A stretch of 64,000 bases of DNA from Polaromonas sp. (GCF_029945685.1 NZ_JAQSDA010000028.1:248001-312000); one strand, 5' to 3'; positions 10,893 to 20,272 are shown, counted from the first letter of the stretch. Notes: generated by a model not told the origin, from the letters alone. Translations and numbers: made by a program.

Positions 10893-11530
10893 TGGACTTC
10901 AAGCCCCTGGTGGCGCTGCTGGCCATCGTCAATCCGCTGGCCATCGTGCCTTTTTTCATTCACTACACACAGGGGTTTTCCACGGCGCAGCGCCGCCGCA
11001 CCATCGTCACCGCATCGTTCAGCGCGTTTGTGGTCATCGCCAGCAGCGCGTTGCTGGGCTTGCAGATTCTCGAGTTCTTCAGCATCTCGCTGGCCAGCTT
11101 CCAGGTCGGCGGCGGCATGCTGCTGCTGATCAGCTCCATGAACATGCTCAACGCGCAACCTGCCGAGGCCAAGCCGAACACCCATGAGCTGGAAGACGGT
11201 GCCGCCAAGGCGGCCATGGGCGCCAGCATCGCCGTGGTGCCGCTGACCATTCCGCTGCTGACCGGCCCGGCGACGATGTCCACCGTGGTGATCTACGCCG
11301 AGAAGGCCCAGAACTTCCTGCAGATTGCCATGCTGGTCGGTTACGGGGTGGTGATCGGCCTGGCCACCGCTTTGTGTTTTTCGCTGGCCCACCCGATCGC
11401 CCGCGTGCTCGGCAAGACCGGCATCAACGTGATGACACGGCTCATGGGCCTGATCCTGGCCGCGCTGGCCATTGAGGTGATGGCCGGCGGCCTGCACAAG
11501 CTGTTCCCCATCCTGAGCCGCGGCCTGTAG
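10892..11530 (+). CDS. MarC family integral membrane protein
   Basis: NPLAIVPFFIHYTQGFS...VVPLTIPLLTGPATMSTVVIYAEKA. Confidence 0.9.
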   Translation: MDFKPLVALLAIVNPLAIVPFFIHYTQGFSTAQRRRTIVTASFSAFVVIASSALLGLQILEFFSISLASFQVGGGMLLLISSMNMLNAQPAEAKPNTHELEDGAAKAAMGASIAVVPLTIPLLTGPATMSTVVIYAEKAQNFLQIAMLVGYGVVIGLATALCFSLAHPIARVLGKTGINVMTRLMGLILAALAIEVMAGGLHKLFPILSRGL

Positions 11531-11588
11531 GAAATTCGCCTACAGGCCATGTCGAACGGTCGCTGGTAGCTACTTTTTCAATAGCAAC
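11531..11588 (-). repeat. ~60 bp dispersed element, family 1 (copy 4)
   Basis: reverse complement ttgctattgaaaaagtagctaccagcgaccgttcgacatggcctgtaggcgaattt. Confidence 0.75.
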
Positions 11589-11614
11589 TCAGGTCTGCCT
11601 CCAACGGCATCCCT

Positions 11615-12655
11615 TCAGTGACGATGCAGGTGGTGTGCGTCGGGCACATGCGGATGGGCGTGTTCCAGCGGCTCGTGGTGGTGTGCGTGGCTGTGCGATC
11701 CCTCGGGCATCGGCACGTGACTGTGGTTGTGGTGGCCATCGGCGTGGTCGTGTGCATGTTCATGGTCCATGGCCGCGTGCCGGTGCGCATGCCCGTGTGA
11801 CTCCATCAGGTGCAGCAACACGCCGCCCAGCATCAGCAGCCCGCCGGCGCCCATCCAGACGCTGACCGAACGGTCGCCCAGGGCCAGTGCGAGCAGCGCG
11901 CCGATGAAGGGCGCGAAGGCAAACACGGAACCGGTACGGGCCGCCCCGAAAGCCCGCTGCGCCAGCAAATAAAAGCGCAGGCTCAGGCCGTAGCCGGTGG
12001 CGCCAACCGCCAGCAGCCCGGCAGCAGCCGCCAGCGCGGGCACCGGTTCGGCGAACGCCAGCGCGAGCAACGCCGTGACCGTGGCGCCCAGCGCCGCCTT
12101 GACCAGCACGACCTGCCCCGGGTCGCGCTCGGCGAGCGCGCGTGACAGGGTGTTGTCCATGCCCCAGGCGGCCGTGGCCACCAGCACGGCCAGCAGGCCG
12201 GCGAGCTGGGCCCCGCCCAGGCGGGCCTGGTCCAGCACCAGCACGGCCCCGCCGGCCAGCAACAGCGCCATGGCGACCCAGACACGTAGGCCCAGGGTTT
12301 CACGGTAAAGCCGCCAGGCCAGCAGCGCGGTGAACAGCGCCTCCAGGGTCAGCATCAGGGAAGCACTGGCGCCGCTGGTGCGCTGCAGGCCCCAGGCCAG
12401 TGCCACCGGCCCGATCACGGCGCCGAAAACAACCACGGCCAGCAAGCGCCGCCCATCACTGCGCTGGAGCCGGGCTTCCTGCTGACGGCCTTTCCTCAGC
12501 AACGCGCCGGCCAGCGCGGCACCGGCGTACAGCAGGGCTGCCGTGGTCAGCGGCCCCAGGCCCCGGCCCAGGTACTGCACCAGCGGCGTGCTGACACCGA
12601 AAAGTGTCGCCGCCAGCAGCGCCAGCAGGCCACCGCGCAAAGCGGGTGTGTTCAT
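11615..12655 (-). CDS. EamA/DMT family transporter with long His-rich C-terminal tail
   Basis: Ten-TM DMT profile followed by HGHAHRHAAMDHEHAHDHADGHHNHSHVPMPEGSHSHAHHHEPLEHAHPHVPDAHHLHRH. Confidence 0.9.
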   Translation of the reverse strand: MNTPALRGGLLALLAATLFGVSTPLVQYLGRGLGPLTTAALLYAGAALAGALLRKGRQQEARLQRSDGRRLLAVVVFGAVIGPVALAWGLQRTSGASASLMLTLEALFTALLAWRLYRETLGLRVWVAMALLLAGGAVLVLDQARLGGAQLAGLLAVLVATAAWGMDNTLSRALAERDPGQVVLVKAALGATVTALLALAFAEPVPALAAAAGLLAVGATGYGLSLRFYLLAQRAFGAARTGSVFAFAPFIGALLALALGDRSVSVWMGAGGLLMLGGVLLHLMESHGHAHRHAAMDHEHAHDHADGHHNHSHVPMPEGSHSHAHHHEPLEHAHPHVPDAHHLHRH

Positions 12656-12677
12656 GTTCGTCGTCTCATGGAATCAG

Positions 12678-12731
12678 TCAAATCAGCCTCCACCCCAGTA
12701 CCGGCGAGCACCAGCAGCTATTTTTTCTGCA
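12678..12731 (-). repeat. ~60 bp dispersed element, family 1 (copy 5; overlaps stop of cNMP-binding gene)
   Basis: reverse complement ctgcagaaaaaatagctgctggtgctcgccggtactggggtggaggctgattt. Confidence 0.8.
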
Positions 12732-13380
12732 GCAACCGGACCAGCCGGTTGCTGGTGTTGCGCAGGCGCTGCGCCAGCAACTGGGTGATCTTGACCATCA
12801 GCTTCGCGCCAACACCGGGGTGCTGGCGGATCAGCTGCCCTATGGCGGTGCGGCTCAGCACCGCGGCCTCCACCGCGTCGATGGCGGTGCAGGTGGCGTA
12901 ACGCACGTCGCGGTCGAACATCGACATTTCGCCGAGGACCGCGCCCTCGGTGGTCACGCCGAGGCGGGACTTGTTGTCCGCGGCATCCGGGTCCTCGTCG
13001 TCCGCCGGGGTGGTTTTGGTCACATCGACCGTGCCGCTGAGCAGCAGCAGCATCCAGTCGCCGGCATCACCCTCGGCGATCAGCACCTGCCCGGGCTGCG
13101 CGCGGATCAGCAGCATGGCTTCCCCCAGGGTGTCGAGCTCCTTCATCGTGAAGTCTTCCAGCAGGGCCGAGTGCTGCAGCAGCGCGGGGCCGCGGCCGGA
13201 CATCTTCTGGCAGCTGCCCAGCACTTCCAGCCCGGCTTGCTGCAATTGTTCTTCCAGTGAACGGGGCGCCGCCGCGCCCGCCGCTTCGCGGGCCTGCGGC
13301 GTGGCGCTGCCCGGTTCCCCCGGAAGAGGGGTGTTCTCGCCCTGGGGCGCGGCGGTGTTCAGGGGATTTGCTGCAGCCAT
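12718..13380 (-). CDS. Crp/Fnr-like cyclic nucleotide-binding domain protein (no clear HTH)
   Basis: LIRAQPGQVLIAEGDAGDWMLLLLSGTVDVTK...GAVLGEMSMFDRDVRYATCTA. Confidence 0.82.
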   Translation of the reverse strand: MAAANPLNTAAPQGENTPLPGEPGSATPQAREAAGAAAPRSLEEQLQQAGLEVLGSCQKMSGRGPALLQHSALLEDFTMKELDTLGEAMLLIRAQPGQVLIAEGDAGDWMLLLLSGTVDVTKTTPADDEDPDAADNKSRLGVTTEGAVLGEMSMFDRDVRYATCTAIDAVEAAVLSRTAIGQLIRQHPGVGAKLMVKITQLLAQRLRNTSNRLVRLLQKK

Positions 13381-14063
13381 TGCGAGATCTCCTCAATCGC
13401 TGCGTCGGTCGCCGCGGTCAGTGCGCGCACGCCACCGGCCGCGTCGGCGCTGGTCGCCGGACGCTGGACCGTGAAGTAGCGCTGGGCCAGCAGTTTTTCA
13501 CCGCTCGGCGTGTTTTCCACGAAGGTGGCGTGCAGCCGGACCAGGCCGGTGCTGCTGGCCGGTGACTGGAACAGGTGGCTGAATTCCTCGAGCTGCAGCT
13601 GCAGCGTGCGCGGCGGCGGCCCCAGGGCGGCGCTGCGGTTCAGGGCCGGACCTTCCCCGGCGTTGAAGACAGCCCGGTCGCGGCCCAGCGTCTCGCGCAG
13701 GCGCTGGCGCACCAGCTGCGCAGGCGGCATGCTCCAGCGCGCCTGCGAGTAGGGGCGCAACTGCTGCGCATCGGCGTAGGCCAGCCGATACAGCACCGCC
13801 TGGTTGTCCAGCGCGCCGCCGGGCGTTGAAATATCAGCCAGCGCCAGCGGCGGCAGCGGCGCCTGCCGCGTCGCGGGCGGTGGGTTCAGCAGACCGGGAC
13901 CGAAGTCATAAAGCGCGGCGCGCAGCGGCTTGTCGGGCAGGGCCGAGCAGGCGGAAAGCGCCAGCGCCACCAGAAACATCATGCCAAATCGGCCTGTAGC
14001 CTTTATCTTTCGGGCGTCGGCAGCTACGGTATTGATAGCGTTGACAGGGTTCATGGGGTTCAT
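13359..14063 (-). CDS. ABC-type transport auxiliary lipoprotein (PqiC/MlaX-like)
   Basis: Lipobox LALSACS; position downstream of mlaD-like gene with ATGA overlap. Confidence 0.82.
   Translation of the reverse strand: MNPMNPVNAINTVAADARKIKATGRFGMMFLVALALSACSALPDKPLRAALYDFGPGLLNPPPATRQAPLPPLALADISTPGGALDNQAVLYRLAYADAQQLRPYSQARWSMPPAQLVRQRLRETLGRDRAVFNAGEGPALNRSAALGPPPRTLQLQLEEFSHLFQSPASSTGLVRLHATFVENTPSGEKLLAQRYFTVQRPATSADAAGGVRALTAATDAAIEEISQWLQQIP
13984..14042 (-). repeat. ~60 bp dispersed element, family 1 (copy 6; encodes N-terminus of the lipoprotein)
   Basis: reverse complement aacgctatcaataccgtagctgccgacgcccgaaagataaaggctacaggccgattt. Confidence 0.8.
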
Positions 14064-15013
14064 GGTTTTCCTCCGGGAGCGGTGAAGCCCGTCTCGCCCG
14101 GGCCGGGCGTGGGCGGGCCGTTGCCGAAAATCAGCGATTGCGGGTTGTCGTCCACCGCGTTGACGGTGCGCCTGAGCTGACGCATGGCGCGGGCGGTTTC
14201 CTCGGCCACTTCTCCCAGCCTTGGCAGGGTGGCCGCGCTGAAGGTCTCCACCGTAGCCGTCAGGGCGGCACCGCCCGCGGCCAGCTTGTCGATGGGGCCG
14301 TCCTTGGCGTTCAGACGCTCGGCGGTGGTTCCCACCTCGGTGGCGGTTTTGGAGACATCGTCGGCCGCGGTTTTCAGCGACTTCATGGTGACGCTGGCCT
14401 CCTGGCTCAGCTTGGGCAGCGAAGCGACCACCGGGTCCAGTTTCAGAACCACCTTGTTGATGCTGTCGGCCGCCTGGCCGAACTGCTGGACAGCGGCCAT
14501 CAAGGCCTGCTGATTGCCGTCGCCGAGCAGCTTGTTGAGTCGGGTGCTGGCCGCCTCGACCTGGTCCATGATCACCTCGCTCTTGTTGAGCAGCTTGTCG
14601 AGCAGGCCGGGCTTGAGCGGGATGCGCGGCGGGTCGTCGTCGTTGGGCACCAGCAGCACGGTGGAAGGGCCGTCGTCTTCGAGCTGGATGAAACCCAGCC
14701 CGGTGACGCCCTGCGAGCTGACGGTGGCAAACGTCGATTGGGTCAGGGGCGTGCCGACATCGACCGAGATGCGCACCAGCACATTGCCCTTGGTCTTGTG
14801 GTCAAAACCGATGAACTCGACCTTGCCGACCGGCACGCCGCGAAAACGCACCTGCGCCTGCGGCTGCAGGCCCGACAGCGTCTCGCGGGTGGACAACTCG
14901 TAGAGGTGGCGCTCGCCGTTGTCGCGCGTCAGCCAGACGGCCAGCAGCGCCAGCAGGGCAGCCACCACCAGCACAAAAGCGCCGGCGGCCATGGCATGGG
15001 CTTTGTTTTCCAT
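14060..15013 (-). CDS. mlaD: MlaD/MCE family lipid-transport substrate-binding protein
   Basis: N-terminal TM helix followed by TLSGLQPQAQVRFRGVPVGKVEFIGFD MCE motif. Confidence 0.9.
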   Translation of the reverse strand: MENKAHAMAAGAFVLVVAALLALLAVWLTRDNGERHLYELSTRETLSGLQPQAQVRFRGVPVGKVEFIGFDHKTKGNVLVRISVDVGTPLTQSTFATVSSQGVTGLGFIQLEDDGPSTVLLVPNDDDPPRIPLKPGLLDKLLNKSEVIMDQVEAASTRLNKLLGDGNQQALMAAVQQFGQAADSINKVVLKLDPVVASLPKLSQEASVTMKSLKTAADDVSKTATEVGTTAERLNAKDGPIDKLAAGGAALTATVETFSAATLPRLGEVAEETARAMRQLRRTVNAVDDNPQSLIFGNGPPTPGPGETGFTAPGGKP

Positions 15014-15041
15014 TTTGAAAACCTCTCTTAATAGCAGTAGC

Positions 15042-15185
15042 GATGCATGGCTGAAAATTCAGATTTTTGGGATGAAATGCAAGGCGCCCGGCGCGCAGCA
15101 ACCGGAATGTACCCAGGTACATGAGGATTGCGAGCACCGCGCAACGCCGCAGTTCGCCCAAAAAATGAATTTGCAGCCATGCATC
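15042..15185. repeat. Inverted-repeat element, family 2 (copy B)
   Basis: gatgcatggctgaaaattcagatttttggg paired with cccaaaaaatgaatttgcagccatgcatc; core nearly identical to copy A; right end overlaps the stop of the ATPase gene. Confidence 0.9.
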
Positions 15186-15972
15186 AGACGGTGAAGGGGT
15201 ATTCGCGCAGCAACTCCATCGCGCGCTGGCCCCGCTCGCCAAGAAAAAAGTGTCGGATAAAGGGGTGCGGAAAGGCAATCACGTCGCGGGGCGGACCGCT
15301 GACGATGACCTGCCTGTCGGCCAGCACGGAAATGCGCGTGCTGAGCTCGAACAGCGTGTCCAGGTCGTGCGTGACCATCACCACGGTGAGTTCCATGTCG
15401 CGGTGCAGCGAACGCAGCAGGGCACAGAAGCTGTCGGAGCTCTCCGGGTCCAGGCCGGCGGTCGGTTCGTCGAGCAGCAGCAGCGGCGGGTCCATGATCA
15501 GGGCACGCGCCAGCGACACCCGCTTGACCATGCCGCCGGACAGGTCGGCCGGCATCTTGTCGGCATGTTCGGGCGCCAGGCCGACCATCTGCAGCTTGAC
15601 CATGGCCGCCTCGCGGATCAGCGCGTCGGGCAGGGTCTTGAGCTCGCGCAGCGGGAAGGCAATGTTTTCCAGCACCGTGAAGGCCGAAAACAGCGCCCCG
15701 TGCTGGAACAGCATGCCGACGCGGCGCGCCGCGCCGCGCTTGCCCAGCTCGGCCGCCGGCTTGCCCAGCACGGTGATCTCGCCGCGGGTCGGTGCTTCCA
15801 GCCCCAGCATCTCGCGCAGCAGCACGGTCTTGCCCGACCCCGAGCCACCGACCAGCGACATGAACTCGCCGCGCTCTATGCGCAGGTTCAGGTCCTGGTG
15901 AATGACGGCCTCCTTCTTGCCGTTTTTGAACACCGTCCACAGATCGCGAATGTCAACAATCATGTCACTCAT
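15184..15972 (-). CDS. mlaF: MlaF-like ABC transporter ATP-binding protein
   Basis: Walker A GGSGSGKT, LSGGMVKR signature, LLLLDEPTAGLDP Walker B; start at MSDMIVDIRDLW. Confidence 0.92.
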   Translation of the reverse strand: MSDMIVDIRDLWTVFKNGKKEAVIHQDLNLRIERGEFMSLVGGSGSGKTVLLREMLGLEAPTRGEITVLGKPAAELGKRGAARRVGMLFQHGALFSAFTVLENIAFPLRELKTLPDALIREAAMVKLQMVGLAPEHADKMPADLSGGMVKRVSLARALIMDPPLLLLDEPTAGLDPESSDSFCALLRSLHRDMELTVVMVTHDLDTLFELSTRISVLADRQVIVSGPPRDVIAFPHPFIRHFFLGERGQRAMELLREYPFTV

Positions 15973-16009
15973 CGCGCACACCCCGGAGTTGTTCCGAATG
16001 AAGGCGGGA

Positions 16010-16112
16010 CTCCCCACTTCAAGCAGGGGCCGCGGAACCGGCTTCGCCGGGCCGCAGGCGCAGCGGCCCCCTCGGGGGGCAGCGAAGTACACGCAGTGAC
16101 GAGCGTGGGGGC
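16010..16112 (-). repeat. GC-rich dispersed element, family 3 (copy in mlaE-mlaF junction)
   Basis: reverse complement gcccccacgctcgtcactgcgtgtacttcgctgccccccgagggggccgctgcgcctgcggcccggcgaagccggttccgcggcccc. Confidence 0.9.
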
Positions 16113-16117
16113 GATAT

Positions 16118-17272
16118 TCATACGCCGATGCTCTTGAACAGCACTGCAAAAAGTGCATCGACCAGGATGACCACCGTGATCGAGGTGACCACGGAGGACG
16201 TGGTGCCCTGGCCCAGGCTTTCGGTGTTGGGTTTGACACGCAGGCCAAAGTGGCAGCCGATCAGCGCAATCAGCACACCGAACACCACCGACTTGGCCGT
16301 GGCCAGTGTCAGGTTGGCGGCCTCCACCGCCTCGGGCAGGGCATTGATGAAAAAGGATGGCGTCACACCCATGACCAGGTCGGCGGCGAGCATGCCGCCG
16401 AGCAGGGCTGCAATCGTGGTCCAGACGCTGATCAGCGGCATCACGATGGCCAGCGCCATGGCGCGCGGCATGACCAGCCGGTAGCTGTGGGCAATGCCCA
16501 TCACGCGCATGGCATCGAGCTCTTCGGTCACGCGCATCACGCCGATCTGGGCCGTGATCGCCGAACCGGAACGCCCGGCAATCAGGATGGCGGCCAGCAC
16601 TGGCCCGAGCTCGCGGATCAGCGAAATCCCCAGAATGTTGACGATGAAAGCATCGGCGCCAAACTGGCGCAACTGCTGCGAGATCAGGTAGGCGAGCACC
16701 ACACCGATCAGGAAGCCGACCAGTGCAGTGATGGGCAGCGCCGTCGCACCGATGTGGTAGAGGTGGCCGGAGAGGTCGCGCCACGGGCCTTCGCGCGGAT
16801 TCTTGACCAGCTTGATCAGGTTCAGCAGCAGCCGGCCGACCAGGGCCAGCAGGTCCGCGCCGTGATCCACCACCTTCAGAATGCCCTCGCCCAGCGACAG
16901 AAAGGATTCCCGCAAACTGGTCACCGGCGGCTCGGGCCGGTCCACACTGAACTGGGCCACGCGGTCGAGCACCGCGCGTTGCGCAGGCAGCACCTCCAGC
17001 TTGTCGGGCCATTGCCGGCCCCAGTGGTCCCACAGTACCTGGGCGCCCAGATGGTCAAGTTGCCCGATCTGGCGCAAGTCCCACAGGGCGGTGCTGGCCG
17101 AAGCAGCCGCCAGCGTCTTGAGCTGGAGCGTCAGATCCTGCCACGCCGGCTGGGCCGTGAGTTCGGCGGCCGTCCACGGACCCAGCACCACACAACACGC
17201 ACCGTCGGGCGAGTCCTGCGAGTCAATGTGCGGAGCAGATCCGCTCGCGGCAGCGTCCTCCGGAGATGGCAT
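16118..17272 (-). CDS. mlaE: MlaE-like ABC permease with N-terminal STAS-like region
   Basis: LIGVVLAYLISQQLRQFGADAFIVNILGISLIRELGPVLAAILIAGRSGSAITAQIG. Confidence 0.92.
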   Translation of the reverse strand: MPSPEDAAASGSAPHIDSQDSPDGACCVVLGPWTAAELTAQPAWQDLTLQLKTLAAASASTALWDLRQIGQLDHLGAQVLWDHWGRQWPDKLEVLPAQRAVLDRVAQFSVDRPEPPVTSLRESFLSLGEGILKVVDHGADLLALVGRLLLNLIKLVKNPREGPWRDLSGHLYHIGATALPITALVGFLIGVVLAYLISQQLRQFGADAFIVNILGISLIRELGPVLAAILIAGRSGSAITAQIGVMRVTEELDAMRVMGIAHSYRLVMPRAMALAIVMPLISVWTTIAALLGGMLAADLVMGVTPSFFINALPEAVEAANLTLATAKSVVFGVLIALIGCHFGLRVKPNTESLGQGTTSSVVTSITVVILVDALFAVLFKSIGV

Positions 17273-17492
17273 GGTGTCGATAGGTGCAAACAGCTTGGGA
17301 TCGATGGACGGAACGGGGCGGCGATCCGGTTTAGCTGCACGACAGCCGCCCGTCTGGTCCATGTTAATCCAGCGATCGGTGCGCCCACCAGGGCATTTGT
17401 CCCCAATCGATACCCTGCCCTGTCCTACAGCGCGGGGGGTGAGGCTCGCCTGGCACGGCCCGGAACCGGCGAACAGTCCGCCGGCACGCGAT

Positions 17493-18479
17493 TCATGGGG
17501 TGCCCCACACGGCCTCGATCGCCTGCCAGGCACTGGCCACCACCGGCGCCTGGCGCTGCGCGCTCAGGCTGACAAAACTCAGCACGCTTTGCAGGCTGAC
17601 CTGGTCGGCAATCACCAGGCCCGCGGCGTGCGACTCGCGCATCGCGATCGAGTCGCGCACCAGGCTCAGGCCCACACCGGACTTGACCAGGTCCAGCATG
17701 GACGCCTCCTGGTCCACCAGCGCCACCCGGTGCGGCTCGACCCCCAGCGGACCAAACACGCTGGCCAGCAGCCGGTGATGGGCCGAGGCGGGCGGCGTGG
17801 CAATCCAGGGCAGGGCGGCCAGCGCCTTCCAGTCCTTGCCGCGCACCTGCGGCCCCCAGCCGGCCGGCGCCAGCACCCGGTAGGTGAAGTGGGTCAGCTG
17901 CCGCATGGCAAAACGCGCCGCCCGGTCGGGCCCCTGGCTTGCTCCTGAATGTATAGCTGTCTGCGCTTGTACGGTAAGGGCTGAGGCCTGATTTTCCATA
18001 AAATCACCGGCCTCCCCCAGCGGCTGGGCCGGCGTGCCGAGGTAAAAGCCCACATCGAGATCGCCGCGGTCGATCTGCGCCAGCACCTCGCCGCTCATGG
18101 CCTGGCGCAGTTCGGTTTCCACCTGGGGCGCGGTTTCCACCAGCACCTTCAGAAAAGCCCCGAGCCGGGTGAACTCGGGGTCGAGGATGGTGCCTATGCG
18201 CAGGCGGCCGCGCACCTGGCTGTGCAGGCGGGCCGCGGCGTTTTTGAAGTCGCCCTGCGCGGCCAGCACTTTTTCGGCCAGCGGCAGCAGGGCCGCACCG
18301 TCGCGCGTCAGGTTCATGCCCTGCGCGCTGCGCTTGAACAGTGTCAGCCCCGTGGCAGCTTGCAGGCCTTTAATCTGCAGGCTGACGGCCGGCTGTGTCA
18401 GGGCCAGCTTGTCGGCAGCGCGCGACAGGCTGCCCTCGCGGGCCACCGCCACAAAAATCCGGAGTGTCTGGATGTCCAT
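17493..18479 (-). CDS. LysR family transcriptional regulator
   Basis: N-terminal HTH MDIQTLRIFVAVAREGSLSRAADKLALTQPAVSLQIKGLQ; divergent from mmsA. Confidence 0.92.
   Translation of the reverse strand: MDIQTLRIFVAVAREGSLSRAADKLALTQPAVSLQIKGLQAATGLTLFKRSAQGMNLTRDGAALLPLAEKVLAAQGDFKNAAARLHSQVRGRLRIGTILDPEFTRLGAFLKVLVETAPQVETELRQAMSGEVLAQIDRGDLDVGFYLGTPAQPLGEAGDFMENQASALTVQAQTAIHSGASQGPDRAARFAMRQLTHFTYRVLAPAGWGPQVRGKDWKALAALPWIATPPASAHHRLLASVFGPLGVEPHRVALVDQEASMLDLVKSGVGLSLVRDSIAMRESHAAGLVIADQVSLQSVLSFVSLSAQRQAPVVASAWQAIEAVWGTP
17939..17996 (+). repeat. ~60 bp dispersed element, family 1 (copy 7; inside LysR CDS)
   Basis: ttgctcctgaatgtatagctgtctgcgcttgtacggtaagggctgaggcctgatttt. Confidence 0.85.
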
Positions 18480-18584
18480 TATTAAAAATATTTATAACAC
18501 TTCTGAGAAATTCAAAGTAGCAAAAGCTTGACCCGTCCGCTAATCTAGTGAGTTAGTCACAGATTAATTACAGGAGACCCACCC

Positions 18585-20126
18585 ATGAATGATATGAGCC
18601 GCCCAAATATGAACAGCAGTGTCCAGGCCATAGGCCACGCCATCAACGGACGCCCCGTGCCCGGCAACTCCGGGCGTGCGCAGGACGTCTTCAACCCCGC
18701 CACCGGCGCCGTGACCGGCCGCGTGGCGCTGGCCAATGCCGCCGAGGTGGACGCCGCTGTCAGCGCGGCGCAGGCGGCCTTCCCGGCCTGGGCCGATACG
18801 CCGCCCATTCGCCGCGCCCGTGTGATGTTCAAGTTCCTCGAACTGCTGAACCAGAACAAGGACAAGCTCGCCCACATGATCACGGCCGAACACGGCAAGG
18901 TGTTTACCGATGCCCAGGGCGAGGTCTCGCGCGGCATCGACATCGTCGAGTTCGCCTGCGGCATTCCGCAGCTGCTCAAGGGCGACTTCACCGACCAGGT
19001 GAGCACCGGCATCGACAACTGGACCTTGCGCCAGCCGCTCGGTGTGGTCGCCGGCATCACACCCTTCAACTTCCCGGTGATGGTGCCGATGTGGATGTTC
19101 CCGGTGGCCATTGCAGCCGGCAACTGCTTCGTCCTCAAGCCCAGCCCGATCGACCCGAGCGCCAGCCTGTACATGGCCGAGCTGCTCAAGCAGGCCGGTC
19201 TGCCCGACGGCGTGTTCAACGTCGTGCAGGGCGACAAGGAAGCGGTCGATGCGCTGCTGGTGCACCCCGACGTGAAGGCCGTGTCTTTTGTCGGCTCCAC
19301 ACCGATTGCCAACTACATCTATGAAACCGGCGCGCACCACGGCAAACGTGTGCAGGCGCTGGGCGGCGCGAAGAACCACATGGTGGTGATGCCCGACGCC
19401 GACCTGGAGCAGGCGGTGGACGCGCTGATTGGCGCCGGTTACGGCTCGGCCGGCGAGCGCTGCATGGCGATTTCGGTCGCGGTGCTGGTCGGCAATGTCG
19501 CTGACAAACTGGTTCCCATGCTGGCCGCACGTGCCAAAACCCTGGTCGTCAAGAACGGGGTCGAGCTCGACGCCGAGATGGGCCCCATCGTCACGGCCGC
19601 AGCCCACCAGCGCATCACCGGCTACATAACCACCGGCGTCCAGGAAGGCGCCAAACTGCTGGTCGACGGCCGCGGCTTCACCGGTCAGAGCGCGGGCGCG
19701 GGCTGCGACCAGGGCTTCTGGATGGGCGGCACGCTGTTCGACCATGTCACGCCTGAGATGAAGATCTACAAAGAGGAAATCTTCGGCCCGGTGCTCGGCT
19801 GCGTGCGTGTCAAGGACCTGGCAGAAGCGGTGGAACTGATCAACGCCCACGAGTTCGGCAACGGGGTGAGCTGCTTCACGCGCGACGGCAACGTGGCGCG
19901 CGAATTTTCACGCCGCATCCAGGTCGGCATGGTCGGCATCAACGTGCCCATTCCCGTGCCCATGGCCTGGCACGGCTTTGGCGGCTGGAAGAAAAGCCTG
20001 TTCGGCGACATGCATGCCTACGGCGAGGAAGGCGTGCGTTTTTACACCAAGCAGAAGTCCATCATGCAGCGCTGGCCTGAGAGCATTGGCAAGGGCGCGG
20101 AATTCGTGATGCCCACGGCAAAGTAA
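18585..20126 (+). CDS. mmsA: CoA-acylating methylmalonate-semialdehyde dehydrogenase
   Basis: [39 protein letters not shown]. Confidence 0.94.
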   Translation: MNDMSRPNMNSSVQAIGHAINGRPVPGNSGRAQDVFNPATGAVTGRVALANAAEVDAAVSAAQAAFPAWADTPPIRRARVMFKFLELLNQNKDKLAHMITAEHGKVFTDAQGEVSRGIDIVEFACGIPQLLKGDFTDQVSTGIDNWTLRQPLGVVAGITPFNFPVMVPMWMFPVAIAAGNCFVLKPSPIDPSASLYMAELLKQAGLPDGVFNVVQGDKEAVDALLVHPDVKAVSFVGSTPIANYIYETGAHHGKRVQALGGAKNHMVVMPDADLEQAVDALIGAGYGSAGERCMAISVAVLVGNVADKLVPMLAARAKTLVVKNGVELDAEMGPIVTAAAHQRITGYITTGVQEGAKLLVDGRGFTGQSAGAGCDQGFWMGGTLFDHVTPEMKIYKEEIFGPVLGCVRVKDLAEAVELINAHEFGNGVSCFTRDGNVAREFSRRIQVGMVGINVPIPVPMAWHGFGGWKKSLFGDMHAYGEEGVRFYTKQKSIMQRWPESIGKGAEFVMPTAK

Positions 20127-20127
20127 G

Positions 20128-20204
20128 TACCCCCCCGGAGCGGCCTGCGGCCGCCTCCCCCCTCCGGGGGCGCCACCTGCGGCCCGGCAAAGCCGGTTCC
20201 GCGA
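20128..20204 (+). repeat. GC-rich dispersed element, family 3 (copy between mmsA and GMC oxidoreductase)
   Basis: gcctgcggccgcctcccccctccgggggcgccacctgcggcccggcaaagccggttccgcg. Confidence 0.75.
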
Positions 20205-20272
20205 TGGCACTGGCGAAGACCACCGGATTGAACGGCTGTACCCGACACAATAAAAACGACGAGACAAGACGC

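Noticed and set aside
18564-19850. 428 aa minus-strand ORF opposite mmsA
   Set aside because: Same shadow effect; composition dominated by H/R/G/D/V with no coherent domain.
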